A stretch of 64,000 nt of DNA from positions 506,501 through 570,500 of the forward strand of contig NZ_CP045492.1 in assembly GCF_015500055.1 (NCBI RefSeq). The letters are read 5' to 3'. This document shows, piece after piece, positions 37,805 to 47,830 of this stretch (positions are counted from its first letter, which is position 1; every line of letters begins with the position of its first letter). Below the pieces are notes generated by a model. That model worked only from the letters and a program-made list of their open reading frames with translations, did no database searches and was not told the DNA's origin. The position numbers were made by a program, and so were the translations under genes. Origin of the DNA: Mesorhizobium sp. NBSH29. Lineage in GTDB: Bacteria > Pseudomonadota > Alphaproteobacteria > Rhizobiales > Rhizobiaceae.

Positions 37805-39103
37805 CTAATCTTGAAATGGGTCCGTCACAAGTATGGTGTCGTCGCGCTCAGGACTAGTCGAGAGAAGAGCAACCGGCGCGCCGATAAGCTCTTCGATGTA
37901 GCGCACATACTTCACGGCCTGTGCCGGAAGGTCATTCCAGCTGCGGGCGCCAGCAGACGTACCTTTCCAGCCTTCCAGCGTCGTATAGATCGGTTCCACA
38001 CGTGCTTGCGCGCCTTGGCTGGCGGGCAAATAATCGATTGTCTCGCCATCAAGCTTATAGCCGGTGCACACCTTGATCTCATCCAACCCGTCCAGAACAT
38101 CAAGCTTGGTCAGCGCAATGCCATTGATGCCGTTGACAGCGACGGCCTGGCGCACCAATACCGCATCGAACCAGCCGCAACGACGTTTGCGCCCGGTGAC
38201 GACGCCGAATTCATGGCCCTTGGTGCCGAGAAACTCGCCAATCTCGTTGGTTTGCTCGGTCGGGAAGGGTCCCTCGCCTACCCTTGTTGTATAGGCTTTG
38301 GTGATGCCCAGCACATAACCGATCGCGCCCGGCCCGACGCCCGATCCGGTGGCAGCCTGCCCGGCAATGGTGTTGGAAGAAGTCACGAACGGATAGGTTC
38401 CATGGTCGATATCCAGAAGCGTGCCCTGCGCGCCTTCAAACAGGATGCGCGCGCCGGCACGGCGCTTGTCGTCCAGAATCTTCCAGACACGGTCCATATA
38501 GGGCAGTATCTGATCGGCGACAGAGGTGAGCTCTGTCATGATTGTTTCGTGCGACACTTCGGAATGGCCAAGCCCGCGACGCAGTGCGTTGTGGTGGGTG
38601 AGCAGGCGATCCACCTTGGCTGGCAGCGTATCGAGGCTTGCAAGATCCATCACACGCACGGCGCGCCGGCCGACCTTGTCTTCATAGGCGGGGCCGATGC
38701 CCCGGCGGGTAGTGCCAATCTTGGTGCCGGAGTTGGAAGCAGCGTCTTCGCGGAAGCCGTCCAGTTCGCGGTGCAATGACAGGATAAGCGCAGTGTTTTC
38801 AGCGATCTTCAGCCGTTCGGGCGAGATGTCGACACCCTGGTCGCGCAGTTTGGCAGCCTCAGCGACAAAAGCATGCGGGTCGAATACGACGCCGTTTCCA
38901 ATGACCGAGAGCTTGCCCTCACGCACGACACCGGAAGGCAGCAGCGACAGCTTGTAAACCTTGCCGTCGACAACCAGCGTGTGACCGGCGTTGTGGCCCC
39001 CCTGGAAGCGCACGACGACATCGGCACGCTCCGACAGCCAGTCGACGATCTTGCCCTTGCCCTCATCGCCCCATTGCGAACCGATCACCACCACATTGGC
39101 CAT
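37805..39103 (-). CDS. purA: Adenylosuccinate synthetase
   Basis: PurA converts IMP and aspartate to adenylosuccinate with GTP. The 432-residue protein has the N-terminal [20 protein letters not shown], the HNAGHTLV motif, [11 protein letters not shown] and the C-terminal [10 protein letters not shown]. Length and motifs are standard for the bacterial enzyme, and no unusual feature was seen. Confidence 0.98.
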   Translation of the reverse strand: MANVVVIGSQWGDEGKGKIVDWLSERADVVVRFQGGHNAGHTLVVDGKVYKLSLLPSGVVREGKLSVIGNGVVFDPHAFVAEAAKLRDQGVDISPERLKIAENTALILSLHRELDGFREDAASNSGTKIGTTRRGIGPAYEDKVGRRAVRVMDLASLDTLPAKVDRLLTHHNALRRGLGHSEVSHETIMTELTSVADQILPYMDRVWKILDDKRRAGARILFEGAQGTLLDIDHGTYPFVTSSNTIAGQAATGSGVGPGAIGYVLGITKAYTTRVGEGPFPTEQTNEIGEFLGTKGHEFGVVTGRKRRCGWFDAVLVRQAVAVNGINGIALTKLDVLDGLDEIKVCTGYKLDGETIDYLPASQGAQARVEPIYTTLEGWKGTSAGARSWNDLPAQAVKYVRYIEELIGAPVALLSTSPERDDTILVTDPFQD

Positions 39104-39302
39104 ACAAAATTCCTTTCACGCACATGCGCGGGCGCGACCGGGCGCCCGAAAGACAGGCCTCTATAGCGCCCCGGCTGGCCAAGTGCGACCATTCTTTGTG
39201 GACGGAAACACTGAGGCCCAATAAATTTTGGTGCTCGTGTCATTTACTTCGCCAACCCCAGACCATAGGTCGCGAACAAATACAGCGAACCGAAAACCTC
39301 CC

Positions 39303-40181
39303 ATGAACCGCAACGCCTATGCTCTGCTTCTGCTGACGACCCTGTTTTGGGGCGGCAATGCCATCGCCGGCAAGCTGTCGGTCGGCCATATATCGCCACT
39401 TCTTTTGACAACGATGCGGTGGGGATGGGCGCTGGCTTTTCTTCTGGCCATCGGCTGGCCACGTCTCAAAGCCGACTGGCCGATAGTGCGCAAACATCTG
39501 GTCTTGCTCGCAACACTCGGAACGCTGGGGTTCACACTCTTCAACGTCGCGCTCTATTCGGCACTCCATTACACCAGCGCGATCAATGTCAGCATCGAGC
39601 AAGCCGGCATTCCAATGGTGATCCTTCTGGCCAACTTTGTCTTGTTCCGCACCCGGGTCTCGACCTTGCAGATTTTCGGCTCGGTACTGGCGATTGCCGG
39701 CGTATTGCTGACCGCCAGCCATGGCGACTTGTCCCGGTTGCTCGATCTCGATCTGAATTTTGGTGATGCGCTGATGCTGGTGGCAGTGCTGGTCTATAGC
39801 TCCTACACGGTGGCGCTGCGCTTCAAGCCCCAGATCCACTGGCAAAGCCTGATGATCATGCTGTGCGGCTGCGCGTTCATCGCCTCGCTGCCCTTTGCCA
39901 TGATCGAGTTTCACAGCGGCGCCGGCATCGTGCCAGACCTGCGCGGCTGGGCCGTTGTGGCCTACACGGTGCTGTTCCCCTCGATCCTGGCGCAGATCTT
40001 CTACATTCGCGGCGTCGAACTGATCGGCGCCAACCGAGCCGGGCTGTTCATCAACCTGGTGCCGATCTTCGGCACACTCCTGTCGATCCTGATCCTGCGC
40101 GAGGCCTTCCAGCTCCACCACGCCGTAGCGCTGGTTCTGGTGCTGGGCGGTATCGGCTTGGCTGAATCCAGAAGGCGCTAG
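39303..40181 (+). CDS. DMT-superfamily transporter (EamA family)
   Basis: The 292-residue protein has ten predicted spans in two EamA repeats. The first repeat begins AYALLLLTTLFWGGNAIAGK and the second covers about 150-290 and ends LVLVLGGIGLAES. These are efflux or exchange carriers for metabolites. The ATG at 39303 is the family-like start. The substrate is unknown. Confidence 0.88.
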   Translation: MNRNAYALLLLTTLFWGGNAIAGKLSVGHISPLLLTTMRWGWALAFLLAIGWPRLKADWPIVRKHLVLLATLGTLGFTLFNVALYSALHYTSAINVSIEQAGIPMVILLANFVLFRTRVSTLQIFGSVLAIAGVLLTASHGDLSRLLDLDLNFGDALMLVAVLVYSSYTVALRFKPQIHWQSLMIMLCGCAFIASLPFAMIEFHSGAGIVPDLRGWAVVAYTVLFPSILAQIFYIRGVELIGANRAGLFINLVPIFGTLLSILILREAFQLHHAVALVLVLGGIGLAESRRR

Positions 40182-40238
40182 GAGCGCCGGCTGCGACGGC
40201 ACCGACACTGCGACCCTGCGTAACCTCGTTTGGCCCAA

Positions 40239-40267
40239 CTGTAACAAAACGATTGTCGGCCTGTCAT
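40239..40267 (+). promoter_or_regulatory. Pho-box array upstream of ugpB
   Basis: Three heptamers occur at exact 11-base spacing: CTGTAAC (40239-40245), CGATTGT (40250-40256) and CTGTCAT (40261-40267). The third is a perfect PhoB half-site and the first matches five of seven bases. It is 63 bases before the ugpB ATG, with a -10-like GATACT about 9 bases further on. Confidence 0.7.
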
Positions 40268-40329
40268 AATTGAAAGATACTCCTGAGCGCGAGATATCAC
40301 TATCTCGCCAACTAAAACGGGAGAACAAC

Positions 40330-41640
40330 ATGTCTTTTCAAGGCTTTGCGGCCGGCTTGGCTGCCACATTTACCCTGCTGTCGTCGACCTCCGCCTTTGC
40401 TGTTACGGAGATTTCTTGGTGGCACGCGATGACTGGCGCCAACAGCGAAGTCGTCGAAACCCTATCCAAGGAATTCAACGAAAGTCAGAGCGACTACAAG
40501 GTCGTTCCTGTGTTCAAGGGCACGTATCCTGAGACGTTGAACGCCGGCATAGCCGCCTTCCGCGCCAAGCAGCCACCGCACATCATGCAGGTGTTCGATG
40601 TTGGCACCGGCGTCATGATGGCGGCCGAAGGCGCCGTGAAGCCAGTTGCCGAAATCCTCTCCATGGGCGGAACAGCCTTCGACAAGAGCCAGTACTTGCC
40701 GGGCATCGCGGCCTATTATTCCAAGCCGGACGGCACCATGCTCTCCTTCCCCTACAACTCCTCCTCGCCGATCCTTTATTTCAACAAGGATATCTTTGAG
40801 AAGGCTGGCCTGGACGTCAACAATCCGCCAAAAACCTGGCCGGAAGTGTGGGAAGCCGCCAAAAAGATCAAGACCAGCGGCGCGGCGCCTTGCGGCTACA
40901 CCTCGACCTGGCTCACCTGGATCCACACCGAGAATTTCGCCGCCTGGAATGACCTCCAGTACGGTACCATGGAAAACGGCCTCGCCGGCACTGATGTCGA
41001 GCTGACCGTAAATTCTCCGGTGTTCGTCAAGCATTTCCAGGAACTGGCCGACCTCGCCAAGGACGGCACATTCAAGTATGGCGGCCGCACCTCGGAAGCC
41101 AAGCAGATCTTCCTCGCCGGCGAATGCGGCATCTTCACCGAATCGTCGGGCGGCCTTGGCGACATTGTGAAGTCTGGCATGAATTATGGCATCGGCCAGT
41201 TGCCGTATGATCCCGAAGCGCCGAATGCGCCGCAGAACACCATTCCAGGCGGTGCGAGCCTGTGGGTCTTTGCCGGCAAATCGGACGAGGAATACAAGGG
41301 CGTCGCGGCGTTCTTCACTTTCCTGTCGCAGACTTCGATTCAGGCGCGCTTGCATCAGGTTTCGGGCTATCTGCCGGTCACTTTAGCCGCCTATGAGGAA
41401 ACCAAAAAGTCCGGTTTCTATGAGAAGAATCCTGGCCGCGAAACTCCCATCACCCAGATGCTCGGCAAAGAGCCAACCGCCAATTCAAAGGGTGTTCGCC
41501 TCGTCAACCTGCCGCAGGTTCGCGACATCGAGAACGAGGAGTACGAGAAGATGCTGGCTGGTGATCAGACTGCCCAGCAGGCACTCGACAACATCGTATC
41601 GCGCGGCAACGCGGCGATCCAGCAGGCGATCGGCAACTAG
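40330..41640 (+). CDS. ugpB: Glycerol-3-phosphate ABC transporter binding protein UgpB
   Basis: The 436-residue periplasmic protein has a signal peptide (residues 1-24, ending STSAFA) and an SBP_bac_1 domain with the UgpB-like start TEISWWHAMTGANSEVVETL. It binds sn-glycerol 3-phosphate or glycerophosphodiesters. The ATG follows GGGAGA by 6 bases. It leads the ugpBAEC operon behind a Pho-box array. No ugpQ is present downstream. Confidence 0.93.
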   Translation: MSFQGFAAGLAATFTLLSSTSAFAVTEISWWHAMTGANSEVVETLSKEFNESQSDYKVVPVFKGTYPETLNAGIAAFRAKQPPHIMQVFDVGTGVMMAAEGAVKPVAEILSMGGTAFDKSQYLPGIAAYYSKPDGTMLSFPYNSSSPILYFNKDIFEKAGLDVNNPPKTWPEVWEAAKKIKTSGAAPCGYTSTWLTWIHTENFAAWNDLQYGTMENGLAGTDVELTVNSPVFVKHFQELADLAKDGTFKYGGRTSEAKQIFLAGECGIFTESSGGLGDIVKSGMNYGIGQLPYDPEAPNAPQNTIPGGASLWVFAGKSDEEYKGVAAFFTFLSQTSIQARLHQVSGYLPVTLAAYEETKKSGFYEKNPGRETPITQMLGKEPTANSKGVRLVNLPQVRDIENEEYEKMLAGDQTAQQALDNIVSRGNAAIQQAIGN

Positions 41641-41700
41641 TTTCGAGCCGATGTCAACGCGATTGTCCTGCGCAATTTGCGTGGGACAATCCCTGCCTGA

Positions 41701-42597
41701 ATGGAGGAAGTCCTGTCTCCACGCGTCGTATTTCCCAACAGGGTGTTGCCGTATCTTCTGGTCGCGCCACAGCTCGCCATCACGCTGGTGTTTTTCTACT
41801 GGCCGGCCAGTCAGGCGCTCTATCAGTCGATGCTGCGCGAAGATCCCTTCGGGCTGAACTCCAGCTTCGTCTGGTTCGACAACTTCAAGCGCGTACTGTC
41901 CGATCCGTCCTACCTTAATTCGATCAAGGTCACGGCGGTGTTTTCGGTGGCGACCGCCTTTGTTGCTATGTCAGTGGCACTGCTGCTCGCCGTCATGGCC
42001 GACAAGGTGGTGCGTGGCCGCGGTCTCTATCGTACGCTTTTGATCTGGCCTTATGCCGTAGCTCCGGCGATCGCCGGCATGCTCTGGCTCTTCCTGTTCA
42101 ATCCCTCCATCGGAACGCTGGCCTACGGGTTGCGGTGGATGGGCATTTCCTGGGACCCGCTTCTCAACGGCACGGATGCAATGATCCTGGTGGTAGCGGC
42201 TGCATCATGGAAGCAGATCAGCTACAATTTCCTGTTCTTCGTCGCCGGCCTTCAAGCCATCCCGAAAACGCTGATCGAGGCTGCTGCCATCGACGGCGCC
42301 GGGCCGACCAAACGCTTCTGGACGATTGTCTTCCCGCTGCTTGCGCCGACGACATTCTTCTTGCTGGTCATCAACACCACCTATGCCTTTATCGACACGT
42401 TCGGCATCATCCATACGGTCACCGGCGGCGGTCCCGGCAAGGCCACCGAAACACTGGTTTACAAGCTTTACAATGACGGCTTCGTCAATCTCATCCTCGG
42501 CGACAGCGCTGCCCAATCGGTGATTCTGATGGCCATGGTTGTTGCCCTCGCCATCTTCCAGTTCCGCTTCGTCGAGAAGCGCGTGCATTATGGGTAA
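41701..42597 (+). CDS. ugpA: Glycerol-3-phosphate ABC transporter permease UgpA
   Basis: The 298-residue permease has six spans and the EAA loop [21 protein letters not shown]. The family-like sequence begins at [17 protein letters not shown]. The only ATG, at 41701, has no ribosome-binding site upstream, while GGAGGAAG lies directly after it. Translation might instead start at the CTG at 41713. It pairs with UgpE. Confidence 0.93.
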   Translation: MEEVLSPRVVFPNRVLPYLLVAPQLAITLVFFYWPASQALYQSMLREDPFGLNSSFVWFDNFKRVLSDPSYLNSIKVTAVFSVATAFVAMSVALLLAVMADKVVRGRGLYRTLLIWPYAVAPAIAGMLWLFLFNPSIGTLAYGLRWMGISWDPLLNGTDAMILVVAAASWKQISYNFLFFVAGLQAIPKTLIEAAAIDGAGPTKRFWTIVFPLLAPTTFFLLVINTTYAFIDTFGIIHTVTGGGPGKATETLVYKLYNDGFVNLILGDSAAQSVILMAMVVALAIFQFRFVEKRVHYG

Positions 42598-42603
42598 GCC
42601 GGC

Positions 42604-43452
42604 ATGATCGAAAACACCCCCGTCCGCACGTTTATCGCGCATTTCCTGCTGGTGCTGGGCATCCTCATCGTCGCCTTCCCAATCTACTATACCTTCGTGG
42701 CGTCGACTCACTCCCTGCAGACCATCCTGCGTCCGCCCCTTCCGCTGTTGCCGGGTGACCAGTTTATCGAGAACTATTCCACCGCGCTGTTCGGCGGCAT
42801 CGGTCGCATCGGCGGCGTTTCGGTTGGCACCATGCTGTGGAATACAACGGTCATGGCGCTCGGTATCGCCATAGGCAAGATCATCATCTCTATTCTCTCG
42901 GCCTACGCCATCGTGTTCTTCCGCTTCCCGTTTCGGATGACGTTCTTCTGGATGATCTTCATCACCCTGATGCTCCCTGTAGAGGTCCGCATCCTGCCGA
43001 CCTACAAAGTGATGGTCGACTTAAACCTGATCGACACCTATGCCGGTCTGATCATTCCGATCATCGCGTCTGCGACTGCAACGCTTTTATTCCGGCAGTT
43101 CTTCCTGACCATTCCAGGCGAGCTGGTGGAGGCTGCACGCGTCGACGGCGCTGGCCCGTTCCGCTTTTTCAAGGACATCCTGCTGCCGCTCTCGAAGACC
43201 AACATCGCGGCCCTATTTGTGATCCTCTTCATCTACGGCTGGACACAATATCTGTGGCCGCTTCTCGTCACTAATTCCAACGACATGAACACCATAGTCA
43301 TCGGCCTGAAGAAGATGATCTCCTTCGCCGATGCCGATACTGAATGGCACCTCGTCATGGTCACCTCAATGCTCGCCATCGTGCCACCGATCCTGGTGGT
43401 CGTGTTGATGCAACGCTGGTTCGTGCGCGGTCTGGTTGATACGGAGAAATAA
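42604..43452 (+). CDS. ugpE: Glycerol-3-phosphate ABC transporter permease UgpE
   Basis: The 282-residue permease has six spans and the EAA loop [21 protein letters not shown]. It is the second membrane subunit of the Ugp importer. It starts 6 bases after ugpA, and its stop shares bases with the ugpC start. Confidence 0.94.
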   Translation: MIENTPVRTFIAHFLLVLGILIVAFPIYYTFVASTHSLQTILRPPLPLLPGDQFIENYSTALFGGIGRIGGVSVGTMLWNTTVMALGIAIGKIIISILSAYAIVFFRFPFRMTFFWMIFITLMLPVEVRILPTYKVMVDLNLIDTYAGLIIPIIASATATLLFRQFFLTIPGELVEAARVDGAGPFRFFKDILLPLSKTNIAALFVILFIYGWTQYLWPLLVTNSNDMNTIVIGLKKMISFADADTEWHLVMVTSMLAIVPPILVVVLMQRWFVRGLVDTEK

Positions 43453-44522
43453 TGGCAACCGTCACACTCAATGACGTCAAAAAAGTCTATCCGGGCGGCG
43501 TTGAAGCCGTCAAAGGCGTCTCCATTGCCATTCCCGACAAGGCGCTCTGCGTACTGGTCGGTCCATCAGGCTGTGGCAAGTCCACACTGCTGCGCATGAT
43601 CGCAGGCCTGGAATCGATCACTGACGGCACGGTCTCGATTGGCGACAGGGTCGTCAATGCCATTGGCCCGACCGAGCGCGACATCGCTATGGTGTTCCAG
43701 AATTACGCGCTCTACCCGCACATGAAGGTCTATGACAACATGGCGTATGGGCTGCGCAACCGTGGCACGCCCAAGGACGAGATTGACCGACGGGTGCGGG
43801 CGACTGCCGAGACGCTGGAACTCTCGCCACTTCTTGAGCGGCGACCGCGTGAGTTGTCCGGCGGCCAGCGACAGCGCGTCGCCATGGGCCGCGCCATCGT
43901 GCGCAATCCCAAAGTATTTTTGTTCGACGAACCGCTCTCCAATCTCGACGCCAAGCTGCGCGGCCAGATGCGCATCGAGATCAAGAGCCTGCAGCGCTCG
44001 CTTGGCGTCACCAGCGTCTACGTCACTCATGACCAACTGGAGGCTATGACACTTGCCGATCTGCTGGTGGTGATGAATGCAGGTCTGGTCGAGCAGATCG
44101 GCGACCCGCTCGATATCTACGAAAAGCCTGCATCAACATTTGTGGCGAGCTTCATCGGCGCGCCACCTATGAACTTGCTGCCCGTTACACGGGGAGAAGA
44201 CGGCGCCTTTTCCTTCACCGACGGTTCGCCAGTGGATGCGGCCCAGGGCTACAAGGACGCTGCCACTTTCGGCTTCCGTCCCGAGGATGCCGATGTCGCC
44301 TTTGACGACGACGTGCCATCTGGCGCACTGACGCTTGGTGCCGAAGTTCAGGCCGTCGAACCAGTCGGCGCCGAGAGCTTCCTCTATTGCGCCGCAGCCG
44401 GATCCCACATCGTTGTGCGCGTCGCCGGTCGGGCATCGGCAAAGCCTGGAGACCGGTTACGCGTCATCGTCCGGCCCGAAAAGCTCCACTGGTTTGATCT
44501 CGCCGGAAAACGCACCGGCTGA
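43452..44522 (+). CDS. ugpC: Glycerol-3-phosphate ABC transporter ATPase UgpC
   Basis: The 356-residue ATPase has Walker [10 protein letters not shown], signature [15 protein letters not shown], Walker [14 protein letters not shown] and a C-terminal TOBE-type regulatory region (after about residue 240). The closely related MalK/MsmX ATPases share this form, so the name rests on the operon. It converges on serA, 57 bases away. Confidence 0.93.
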   Translation: MATVTLNDVKKVYPGGVEAVKGVSIAIPDKALCVLVGPSGCGKSTLLRMIAGLESITDGTVSIGDRVVNAIGPTERDIAMVFQNYALYPHMKVYDNMAYGLRNRGTPKDEIDRRVRATAETLELSPLLERRPRELSGGQRQRVAMGRAIVRNPKVFLFDEPLSNLDAKLRGQMRIEIKSLQRSLGVTSVYVTHDQLEAMTLADLLVVMNAGLVEQIGDPLDIYEKPASTFVASFIGAPPMNLLPVTRGEDGAFSFTDGSPVDAAQGYKDAATFGFRPEDADVAFDDDVPSGALTLGAEVQAVEPVGAESFLYCAAAGSHIVVRVAGRASAKPGDRLRVIVRPEKLHWFDLAGKRTG

Positions 44523-44579
44523 GCAATGCTGACCGCGCCGTAGACCGGAAGGGTCAGCGAAAGCTCCGCCGGTAGCTAC

Positions 44580-46178
44580 TCAGAACGCGCCTATGTCAAA
44601 CTGTAGCGGCTTGGCTGACTGTATCGATTGGTGCGCGCGCACCTTTTCCAGCACGCTTTCTGGAAATGGCTTGTCGAGATAGAGCAGCGCAATGGCATCG
44701 CCCCCGGGCCGGTTTCGGCCGAGCTGGAAGTTGGCGATGTTCACGCCGTTCTCGCCGCACACCGTGCCCAGAAGTCCAATGATGCCCGGCGCATCATTGT
44801 TGGTGGTGTAGAGCATATGCTGTCCCACCTCGGCATCAAGATTGATACCCTTGATCTGGATGAAGCGTGGCTTGTGATCTGAAAAGCAGGTACCGGCGAT
44901 TGAGCGGGTCTGCTTCTCCGTCTTCACAGTCAGCTTGATATAGCCATCGAAAACGCCGGATTTGTCGCGCTTGACTTCAGCAACGATGATGCCGCGCTCC
45001 TTCACCATGATCGGCGCCGACACCATATTGACGTCAGCCATTTGCGGGCGGATGAGGCCGGCAAGAGCGGCACTAATCAGTGCCTTGGTGTTCATCATCG
45101 CAGTAACGCCGTCGAACAGGATCTCAACCTCCTTGATCGGATCTTCAGTCACCTGCCCGACAAACGCCCCGAGTACCTCCGCAAGCTTGACGAATGGTTT
45201 TAGCCGTGGCGCTTCCTCGGCTGTGATGGAGGGCATGTTGATGGCGTTGGAGACCGCGCCCTTGATAAGATAGTCCGACATCTGCTCGGCCACCTGCAAG
45301 GCAACATTTTCCTGCGCTTCCGAGGTTGAGGCACCCAGATGGGGCGTGCACACCACATTGTCCATTCCAAACAGCGGGCTGTCCGTCGCCGGCTCTGTCT
45401 CGAACACATCGATGCCTGCCCCGGCGACCTTGCCGCTTTTTAAGCCGTCTATCAGGTCAGCCTCGACAACGAGCCCGCCGCGCGCGCAATTGATGATCCG
45501 TACTCCGTCTTTCATCTTTGCTATGGCTTCGGCATTGATGATGCCGCGCGTTTTGTCTGTCATCGGCGTGTGCAGCGTGATGAAGTCAGCACGACCGAAC
45601 AGCTCTTCCAGTTCGACCTTTTCGACACCGAGTTCCGAGGCCCGATCTTCAGAAAGGAACGGATCAAACGCCACCACATGCATCTTCAGCCCTACGGCGC
45701 GTTGCGCGACAATAGCTCCAATATTGCCACAACCGATGATGCCCAGCGTCTTGCTGGTAATCTCGACACCCATGAAGCGGTTCTTTTCCCATTTGCCGGC
45801 ATGGGTAGAGGCATTGGCGGCAGGCAGTTCGCGCGCCACCGCAAACATCAGCGCAATGGCGTGTTCGGCTGTCGTGATGGAATTGCCGAAAGGCGTGTTC
45901 ATCACGATGATACCTTTGCGCGAGGCAGCAGGTATATCAACATTATCGACGCCGATGCCGGCGCGACCGACCACTTTGAGTTTGGTCGCCGCAGCGATCA
46001 GCTTTTCGGTGACCTTGGTCGCCGACCGTATGGCAAGACCGTCATACAGGTGGATGATTTCGAGCAATTTATCCTTGTCCTTGCCGAGATCGGGCAGATA
46101 GTCGACCTCGACGCCGCGATCCTTGAATATCTGGACGGCGGTGGGAGAAAGCTTGTCGGAGACGAGAACGCGGGGCAT
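44580..46178 (-). CDS. serA: D-3-phosphoglycerate dehydrogenase
   Basis: SerA commits 3-phosphoglycerate to serine synthesis. The 532-residue protein is the long form: a catalytic and NAD domain (VVGRAGIGVDNVD, LGIIGCGNIGAIVAQRA, INCARGGLVVEADL, catalytic His in CTPHLGAST), an intervening ASB domain and a C-terminal ACT domain (about 455-532) for serine feedback. It is 113 bases downstream of serC, with a terminator-like hairpin between. Confidence 0.97.
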   Translation of the reverse strand: MPRVLVSDKLSPTAVQIFKDRGVEVDYLPDLGKDKDKLLEIIHLYDGLAIRSATKVTEKLIAAATKLKVVGRAGIGVDNVDIPAASRKGIIVMNTPFGNSITTAEHAIALMFAVARELPAANASTHAGKWEKNRFMGVEITSKTLGIIGCGNIGAIVAQRAVGLKMHVVAFDPFLSEDRASELGVEKVELEELFGRADFITLHTPMTDKTRGIINAEAIAKMKDGVRIINCARGGLVVEADLIDGLKSGKVAGAGIDVFETEPATDSPLFGMDNVVCTPHLGASTSEAQENVALQVAEQMSDYLIKGAVSNAINMPSITAEEAPRLKPFVKLAEVLGAFVGQVTEDPIKEVEILFDGVTAMMNTKALISAALAGLIRPQMADVNMVSAPIMVKERGIIVAEVKRDKSGVFDGYIKLTVKTEKQTRSIAGTCFSDHKPRFIQIKGINLDAEVGQHMLYTTNNDAPGIIGLLGTVCGENGVNIANFQLGRNRPGGDAIALLYLDKPFPESVLEKVRAHQSIQSAKPLQFDIGAF

Positions 46179-46256
46179 TGGTTCTTCCTTCGCGATAGTT
46201 TTGATCGTAGCTGCGCGCGGGCCTCGCGGCTTGCTGACAGCAGATGAAATGGGATG

Positions 46257-46279
46257 AAAAGCCTCCCCGGCGGGGAGGC
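46257..46279 (-). terminator. Terminator or attenuator between serC and serA
   Basis: GCCTCCCC (46261-46268) and GGGGAGGC (46272-46279) form a perfect 8-bp stem with a 3-base loop, followed on the minus strand by TTTTC. It begins 12 bases after the serC stop codon. It may reduce read-through into serA, or end serC with serA using its own promoter. Confidence 0.7.
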
Positions 46280-46291
46280 GAACCAGCTAGT

Positions 46292-47467
46292 TCAGGCGGC
46301 AGCCTTGAGTGCAGCCTTCCGGGTAGCAAACGCCCAGTCGAGCCACGGCATCAGCGCTTCGAGATCACCGGTCTCGACAGTCGCGCCGGCCCAGATCCGA
46401 AGACCGGCGGGAGCATCACGGTACGAACCGATGTCGTAGGCAACGCCCTCGCGATCCAGCGCATCGACCATCGCTTTGGCAAACGCGGCCTGCGCCTTGT
46501 CGTCGAGAGCGATGAACTGCGGATCGATGATCGACAGGCAGACCGAAGTGTTGGAGCGCGTTGCGGGATCGACAGCCAGATGGCCGGCCCAGTCGGAACT
46601 GGCGACAAAGCGGTCGAGCACCGCAAAATTGGCATCAGCTCGCGCCATCAGGCCATCGAGTCCGCCAGTCGACTTGGCCCATTTGAGCGCGTCAAGATAA
46701 TCCTCCACGCACAGCATCGATGGCGTGTTGATCGTCTCGCCCTTGAAAATGCCCTCGATCAGCTTGCCGCCGGAGGTGAGGCGAAAGATCTTGGGCAACG
46801 GCCAGGCCGGCTTGTAGCTTTCCAGCCGTTCGACGGCGCGCGGCGACAGGATCAGGATGCCATGTGCACCCTCGCCGCCCAGCACCTTTTGCCAGGAGAA
46901 AGTCACCACATCGAGCTTTTCGAAATCGAGTTTCTGGGCGAACGCAGCCGAGGTGGCGTCGCAGATTGTGAGGCCCTTGCGGTCTGCCGGTATGAAATCT
47001 CCGTTCGGCACCCTGACGCCCGAGGTGGTGCCGTTCCAGGTGAACACGACATCGCGATCGAAATCGATGCTGGAGAGATCGGGCAGCACCCCATAGGGGG
47101 CCCCGATCAATCGGCTATCCTCAAGCTTCAACTGCTTGACGACATCGGTTACCCAGCCGGAACCGAAGCTTTCCCAGGCCACCATGTCGACGCCGCGCGC
47201 GCCAAGCAGCGACCACAGCGCCATCTCGACAGCGCCAGTGTCGGAAGCGGGCACGATGCCGATACGATAATCCGCCGGCACCTGTAGGACTTCACGCGTG
47301 AGGTCGATGGCCTCGGCCAGCTTGGCCTTGCCAATCTTGGCGCGATGCGAACGGCCAAGCGAAGCATCGCCAAGCGCCTCAAGCGACCAGCCAGGTCGTT
47401 TGGCACAAGGGCCTGAAGAAAAATGGGGGTTTGCCGGACGCAATCCGGGCGTGTGGTGGTCAGTCAT
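46292..47467 (-). CDS. serC: Phosphoserine aminotransferase
   Basis: This 391-residue PLP enzyme converts 3-phosphohydroxypyruvate to phosphoserine. It is the alphaproteobacterial form, beginning [18 protein letters not shown], with the PLP lysine region [16 protein letters not shown] and the C-terminal motif [14 protein letters not shown]. It also serves pyridoxal synthesis. Its AAGGA ribosome-binding site lies inside a small hairpin of the leader. Confidence 0.97.
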   Translation of the reverse strand: MTDHHTPGLRPANPHFSSGPCAKRPGWSLEALGDASLGRSHRAKIGKAKLAEAIDLTREVLQVPADYRIGIVPASDTGAVEMALWSLLGARGVDMVAWESFGSGWVTDVVKQLKLEDSRLIGAPYGVLPDLSSIDFDRDVVFTWNGTTSGVRVPNGDFIPADRKGLTICDATSAAFAQKLDFEKLDVVTFSWQKVLGGEGAHGILILSPRAVERLESYKPAWPLPKIFRLTSGGKLIEGIFKGETINTPSMLCVEDYLDALKWAKSTGGLDGLMARADANFAVLDRFVASSDWAGHLAVDPATRSNTSVCLSIIDPQFIALDDKAQAAFAKAMVDALDREGVAYDIGSYRDAPAGLRIWAGATVETGDLEALMPWLDWAFATRKAALKAAA

Positions 47468-47470
47468 CGT

Positions 47471-47516
47471 CTATCCTTCCAGATAGTGGCCCCTCGTTGG
47501 GGAGGGGTGGCCCACT
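47471..47516 (-). promoter_or_regulatory. Candidate serC leader RNA with two hairpins
   Basis: Immediately before the serC ATG the minus strand folds into two hairpins. The first pairs AGTGG/CCACT outside CCCCTC/GAGGGG (47485-47516). The second pairs CTATC (47486-47482) with GATAG (47475-47471) around TGGAAG, so part of the ribosome-binding site GGAAGGA is sequestered. Position, size and host group fit the serC RNA motif described in Alphaproteobacteria; the match was made from memory, not with a covariance model. Confidence 0.6.
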
Positions 47517-47830
47517 GGCGGGAATAACGGAAGTCCCGGAAAAGCGCAAGAAACAAAAGGGGTCGCGTTTTCCACACTTGCAGGTTCAGGCCGCATTGAG
47601 CGGAACGACGCAAGATCCGAGAGATCGCCACGAATTCATGGTCACGGATATGGTTTGATCCGGTGGCTGGACAGGTTGCCCCGCTCACAGGCCCTATGGT
47701 CGGATACGCACACATAATCCCAAGGGCGAGTGCGCCACAAGGCCTCAACCCCTATACGTGGCTTGGTATCACGGCAATCCGAATACGCTGATGTTGATTA
47801 TAGGGCTGACACAGGCTCCCGGCGTTCAGC
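47517..47830. other. Intergenic region with no recognised gene
   Basis: This stretch separates serC from the Pot-like transporter operon. It must hold the serC promoter and probably the transcription end of the transporter operon. No convincing hairpin with a T tract, RNA gene or coding frame was seen. It marks the left boundary of the creatinine island. Confidence 0.4.

Noticed and set aside
37778-38779. A 333-residue open frame opposite purA
   Set aside because: purA is unmistakable on the other strand and this frame shows no motif.
39240-40331. A 363-residue open frame opposite the DMT transporter gene
   Set aside because: Its composition (very rich in Gln, His and Asp) is that of an antisense shadow, and the plus strand encodes a clear ten-span transporter.
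44529-44554. CTGACC/GGTCAG hairpin between ugpC and serA as a terminator
   Set aside because: The loop is long and there is no T tract on either strand.
46244-47287. A 347-residue open frame opposite serC
   Set aside because: serC is certain; the opposite frame is a by-product of codon bias at high GC.
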